Shown here: positions 45,853 to 48,343 of the stretch, piece by piece
Position numbering within the stretch: position 1 is the stretch's first letter
Layout: each line of letters begins with the position of its first letter
Notes under the pieces: model-generated
What the model saw: only the letters and a program-made list of their open reading frames with translations
The model's database searches: none
What the model was told of the DNA's origin: nothing
Assembly (NCBI GenBank): GCA_027622375.1
Contig: JAQCAB010000012.1
Coordinates: forward strand, 1-48,343
Direction of reading: 5' to 3'
Length of the DNA: 48,343 nucleotides
From: Bacteroidota bacterium
GTDB taxonomy: Bacteria; Bacteroidota; Ignavibacteria; UBA10030; UBA8401
Program-made: the position numbers and the translations under genes

Positions 45853-46815
45853 ATGAGTTCAGAACATAAATCAAATTTAAAAACAAGAATTATGGTTTCG
45901 GTAGTTGGAATTCCATTTTTACTTTATTCTGCATATTTGGGTGGAATTTTATTTTTGCTGACGATTTTAACAATCTCAATTTTTGCCACATGGGAATATT
46001 TTGATTTAGTTAAATTACAAGGTGTTAAAATTATTCGCGCAACTGTGTTGATTTTTATTATTGCACTTCATTTAACTTTTTTTCATGAAAAATTATTTGG
46101 CTTTTTTATACCAATTTTAAATCCCTCGGGATTAATACCGAGCTTTTCAAAATTACAATTGTTTTTAGTTGTACTTGTAGCTGCGATTTTAACTCTACTT
46201 TTACAGGAAATAATTTTAAAATCCAAAAACCCTTCATACTCAAATGTTGGAGTTGCATTCGTTGCATTATTATGGATCGGTCTTGGTGGTGGTATGCTTG
46301 TAGGTATTCGTGAACTTTTTGGAAAAGAATTTCCATTCTGGATTTCACAAAAATATTTTAATGGAATAACTTCTTTTGACGATCAATTAATTTCAAAAAC
46401 TTACGAGTTTGGCGGAATAATGATTATCGGAATTTTTATTACACTTTGGATTTGTGATACTGCGGCATATTTTGTTGGCAAAAGTGTTGGCAAAAATAAA
46501 ATTTCAGAAATATCTCCAAAAAAAACTTGGGAAGGGGCAATTGGTGGATTTATTGCAGCAATTTTAACTTCTGTTTTTATTGTAAAACCCTTACTACCAT
46601 TTATTTCAGTTTTTGATTCAATTATTTTGGGAAGTTTAATTGGTATTTTTGGACAAATGGGAGATTTTGTTGAATCAAAATTTAAACGCGATGCGAATGT
46701 AAAAGATTCATCAACTTTAATTCCCGGCCATGGCGGAATGTTAGATAGATTTGATAGTTTACTTTTTGCTGCGCCACTACTTTATCTTTATATCGATTTT
46801 GTAATTTTAAGTTGA
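45853..46815 (+). CDS. cdsA: Phosphatidate cytidylyltransferase
   Basis: The protein has 320 residues and is a polytopic inner-membrane protein. It converts phosphatidic acid and CTP to CDP-diacylglycerol. The C-terminal signature is intact: CDTAAYFVGKSVGKNKI, SPKKTWEGAIGGFI, GQMGDFVESKFKRDANVKDSS and IPGHGGMLDRFDSL. The operon position is 1 base after the CPBP stop, with the SDR overlapping by TGATG. Together with plsY, acpS and the fatty acid kinase fusion it covers acyl activation to CDP-DAG. Confidence 0.97.
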   Translation: MSSEHKSNLKTRIMVSVVGIPFLLYSAYLGGILFLLTILTISIFATWEYFDLVKLQGVKIIRATVLIFIIALHLTFFHEKLFGFFIPILNPSGLIPSFSKLQLFLVVLVAAILTLLLQEIILKSKNPSYSNVGVAFVALLWIGLGGGMLVGIRELFGKEFPFWISQKYFNGITSFDDQLISKTYEFGGIMIIGIFITLWICDTAAYFVGKSVGKNKISEISPKKTWEGAIGGFIAAILTSVFIVKPLLPFISVFDSIILGSLIGIFGQMGDFVESKFKRDANVKDSSTLIPGHGGMLDRFDSLLFAAPLLYLYIDFVILS

Positions 46816-47549
46816 TGAATTCTGTTTTTATTACCGGAGCTTCAAGCGGTATTGGGGAACACCTCGCTTATTTTTACGCGCAAAAAAAAATAACTCTTGG
46901 TTTATCTGCTCGTCGTCGAGAAGAATTAACTAGAGTTGCAAAAAAATGTGAGTCTCTCGGCGCAAAAGTCTTTTTTTATCAACTTGATGTAAAAAATAGT
47001 GATGATGTAAAAAATGCAATTCAAAATTTTACAACAAAAATTGTAACCCTTGATTGTGTTATTGCAAATGCTGGGATTGGAAAAGATGAGAAAATATTAA
47101 TTGGCAATCCTGAAATAATTAATAGCGTACTGGAAACAAATATTTTGGGAGTTACAAATACACTTTTGCCGGCAATCCCGATTATGAAAAATCAAAATTT
47201 TGGAAAACTTGTTGCAATAAGTTCTGTTGCATCATTTATTCCGACACCAAATAATTCAGGTTATTCGGCATCAAAAGCCGCAGTAAAAATGTTGATGGAT
47301 GGTTTTAGATTAAAGCTGTCTCAATATGATATCGAGTGTATTACAATTTGCCCCGGATTTATTGATACACCAATTGTTACAAAAAATAAACCAACACCTA
47401 TGATGCTTGATGTTGAAAGTGCAGTAAAAAAAATTGCGAGAGCAATTAATCAAAACAGAAAAACTTTTATTTTTCCCTGGCAGTATAAAATTATTTTACC
47501 GATTCTTAAATTAATTCCTGATTGGGTGATAAAAAAACTTATTGCTTAA
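46815..47549 (+). CDS. Short-chain dehydrogenase/reductase
   Basis: The protein has 244 residues, starting at ATG 46815 (TGATG overlap with cdsA; TTG 46812 is less likely). It has the classical SDR features: TGASSGIGEHLA cofactor motif, ANAG at the fourth strand, the active-site Ser in ISSVASF, and YSASK with catalytic Tyr and Lys. The end (IFPWQYKIILPILKLIPDWV) is hydrophobic, as in SDRs that act on lipid substrates at the membrane. Substrate unknown. Last gene of the hutH-cdsA operon, convergent with msrA. Confidence 0.92.
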   Translation: MNSVFITGASSGIGEHLAYFYAQKKITLGLSARRREELTRVAKKCESLGAKVFFYQLDVKNSDDVKNAIQNFTTKIVTLDCVIANAGIGKDEKILIGNPEIINSVLETNILGVTNTLLPAIPIMKNQNFGKLVAISSVASFIPTPNNSGYSASKAAVKMLMDGFRLKLSQYDIECITICPGFIDTPIVTKNKPTPMMLDVESAVKKIARAINQNRKTFIFPWQYKIILPILKLIPDWVIKKLIA

Positions 47550-47555
47550 AAAAGT

Positions 47556-48167
47556 TTATTCCTTTTTCAATTTACCACTAAACTCTTTTTTAAACTTCGC
47601 AAGTTTGGGGTTTATCACAATTGTGCAATATGGCTGGTATTTATTTTGGTTGTAATAATTTTGGTGGTAATCTTCTGCTTTATAATAATTTTGAAATTGA
47701 AGAATTTCGGTTACAATTTTATTTTCCCAAATTTTTGAATCTTCAATTTGCTTTTTAACATTTTCAGCAATTTGTTTTTGCGCGTTTGTGTTATAAAAAA
47801 TTACAGAACGATATTGCGTTCCATAATCAGCTCCTTGATAATTTAAAGTTGTGGGATCATGAGTTTTAAAAAAAATATCTAATATTTCAGCAAAGCTAAT
47901 TTTAGAATTATCAAATTTAATTTGTATAACTTCTGCATGCCCGGTGTTTCCGCTCGAAACATCCTCATAAGTTGGATTTTTTATTTTTCCACCAGAATAA
48001 CCTGACTCGACTTTTTCAACGCCATCAAGTTTTTGGAAAATTGCTTCAACGCACCAAAAACATCCACCCCCAAGAGTTACAGTTTCAAAATTATTTTTCA
48101 TTTTAGTTTGCTTTTGTTTTGGTAAAATTAGTTGCACCGCAATCAATAATAAGAAAAGAGCTTTCAA
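47556..48167 (-). CDS. msrA: Peptide-methionine (S)-S-oxide reductase, exported form
   Basis: The protein has 203 residues. The catalytic core has GGGCFWCVEAIFQKLDGV with the Cys nucleophile, SGYSGGKIKNPTYEDVSSGNTGHAEV, and YQGADYGTQYRS. It repairs methionine sulfoxide in proteins using thioredoxin-type donors. The N-terminus MKALFLLLIAVQLILPK is hydrophobic like a signal peptide or anchor, suggesting an envelope location. A cytoplasmic start at M23 is the alternative. No msrB is seen. It lies between the SDR and the interrupted tRNA. Confidence 0.96.
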   Translation of the reverse strand: MKALFLLLIAVQLILPKQKQTKMKNNFETVTLGGGCFWCVEAIFQKLDGVEKVESGYSGGKIKNPTYEDVSSGNTGHAEVIQIKFDNSKISFAEILDIFFKTHDPTTLNYQGADYGTQYRSVIFYNTNAQKQIAENVKKQIEDSKIWENKIVTEILQFQNYYKAEDYHQNYYNQNKYQPYCTIVINPKLAKFKKEFSGKLKKE

Positions 48168-48229
48168 GGTTTTTATTTTAATGCAATTTAAAGATTAAAA
48201 AATTAGTTCTCAAACTGCCAAACATTTTG

Positions 48230-48237
48230 TAAATTTG
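48230..48237 (+). promoter_or_regulatory. TAnnTTTG promoter element of the terminal tRNA gene
   Basis: TAAATTTG matches the Bacteroidota -7 consensus exactly and lies 12 bases before the tRNA 5' end, the spacing expected for a tRNA start. No clear TTG was found upstream. Confidence 0.5.
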
Positions 48238-48249
48238 CGTTTGTTTAAA

Positions 48250-48286
48250 GGGCCCTTAGCTCAGTTGGTTAGAGCAAAGGACTCAT
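48250..48286 (+). tRNA. tRNA-Ile (CAT)-like gene, 5' exon only
   Basis: The acceptor GGGCCCT, D stem GCTC/GAGC and loop AGTTGGTTA, then the anticodon-stem 5' strand AAGGA and CTCAT are normal and match the minor isoleucine (CAT) type. The complementary 3' half (AATCCTT, T arm, AGGGCCC) is not found in the remaining 57 bases, although a normal tRNA would be complete by about 48325. The gene is therefore interrupted, and the exon boundary is placed after the anticodon (T at 48286). Elongator methionine cannot be fully excluded. Confidence 0.75.
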
Positions 48287-48343
48287 AATCCGTTTTATCG
48301 GATTGTCCAAAGCTCTGAAACGCAATAAAATCAAAGCTTGTAG
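48287..48343 (+). ncRNA. Start of probable group I intron in the tRNA anticodon loop (truncated by window)
   Basis: AATCCG (48287-48292) pairs exactly with CGGATT (48299-48304) over the loop TTTTAT, directly after the anticodon CAT. In this register the exon's last T (48286) faces G48305 and A48285 faces T48306, which is the U-G pair required at a group I 5' splice site. GGATT could also pair with the expected 3' exon start AATCC. The site equals that of the group I intron known in tRNA-Ile(CAT) of Azoarcus. The next exon base does not pair (C-C), and the conserved core lies beyond the window. Alternatives: insertion of another element, or a broken gene. Confidence 0.45.

Noticed and set aside
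42684-47549. Reading the operon as a histidine utilisation (hut) operon
   Set aside because: No hutU, hutG or hutI is linked; the remaining genes are envelope and lipid functions.
1-48343. CRISPR array, prophage or insertion sequence
   Set aside because: No regular direct repeats with spacers, transposase, integrase or phage structural gene was found.

Overview
This window is AT-rich, densely packed bacterial chromosome. It most likely comes from the Ignavibacteria / Chlorobi side of the Bacteroidota (FCB) group. The evidence is the type IX secretion sorting tail with the NYPNPFNPTT motif in the first gene, the near absence of Shine-Dalgarno sequences, several TAnnTTTG-type promoter elements, and genes overlapping by ATGA, TGATG or GTGA junctions. 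The taxonomic placement is inference. Nothing looks like a phage, an insertion sequence or a CRISPR array.

Layout. 1-1250: 3' end of a large secreted T9SS substrate with a good terminator. 1251-1613: the only long gap, holding weak degenerate repeats. 1614-6093: tRNA-Arg followed by two exported amidohydrolase-fold proteins. 6196-9468: a tightly overlapping run of a heptosyltransferase-like GT9, three unknown small genes, a HAD phosphatase and acpS. 9545-13902: a YyaL-type thioredoxin-fold protein, a FakA-FakB (DAK2-DegV) fusion and a cupin. 14012-16205: plsY translationally coupled to a GNAT/aminotransferase class V fusion. 16231-18763 (minus): rlmN, adk and a glycerophosphodiester phosphodiesterase. 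18880-23865: PafA-like phosphatase, uvrA and a membrane protein. 23862-26350 (minus): sensor kinase and purA. 26511-31685: MerR regulator, tRNA-Pro (minus), L,D-transpeptidase-like protein, penicillin-acylase-family hydrolase and pyruvate kinase. 31682-36100 (minus): a previously uncalled 48-residue membrane peptide, a NagB-PIG-L fusion, a geranylgeranyl-reductase-family flavoprotein with its ferredoxin, and an HU protein with promoter, strong RBS and terminator. 36328-39577: unknown 395-residue protein, obgE and ruvB. 39579-42595 (minus): small unknown gene, a membrane HdrD-like Fe-S oxidoreductase and a beta-propeller-like protein. 42684-47549: histidine-ammonia-lyase homologue, DUF3108 protein, CPBP protease, cdsA and an SDR. 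47556-48167 (minus): msrA. 48250-end: a tRNA-Ile(CAT)-like gene that is interrupted just after the anticodon.

Taken together, most genes are housekeeping: DNA repair, nucleotide and carbon metabolism, and phospholipid synthesis (acpS, FakA-FakB, plsY, cdsA, glycerophosphodiesterase). The points that stand out are the interrupted tRNA-Ile(CAT) at the right edge, where a probable self-splicing intron begins, and the plsY-coupled fusion of an N-acyltransferase-like domain to a PLP aminotransferase, which looks like an uncharacterised acyl-amine or acyl-amino-acid pathway. Also notable are the bifunctional NagB-deacetylase, the GGR-ferredoxin pair in an apparently non-archaeal genome, and the ammonia-lyase whose cofactor triad reads Ser-Ser-Gly instead of Ala-Ser-Gly.
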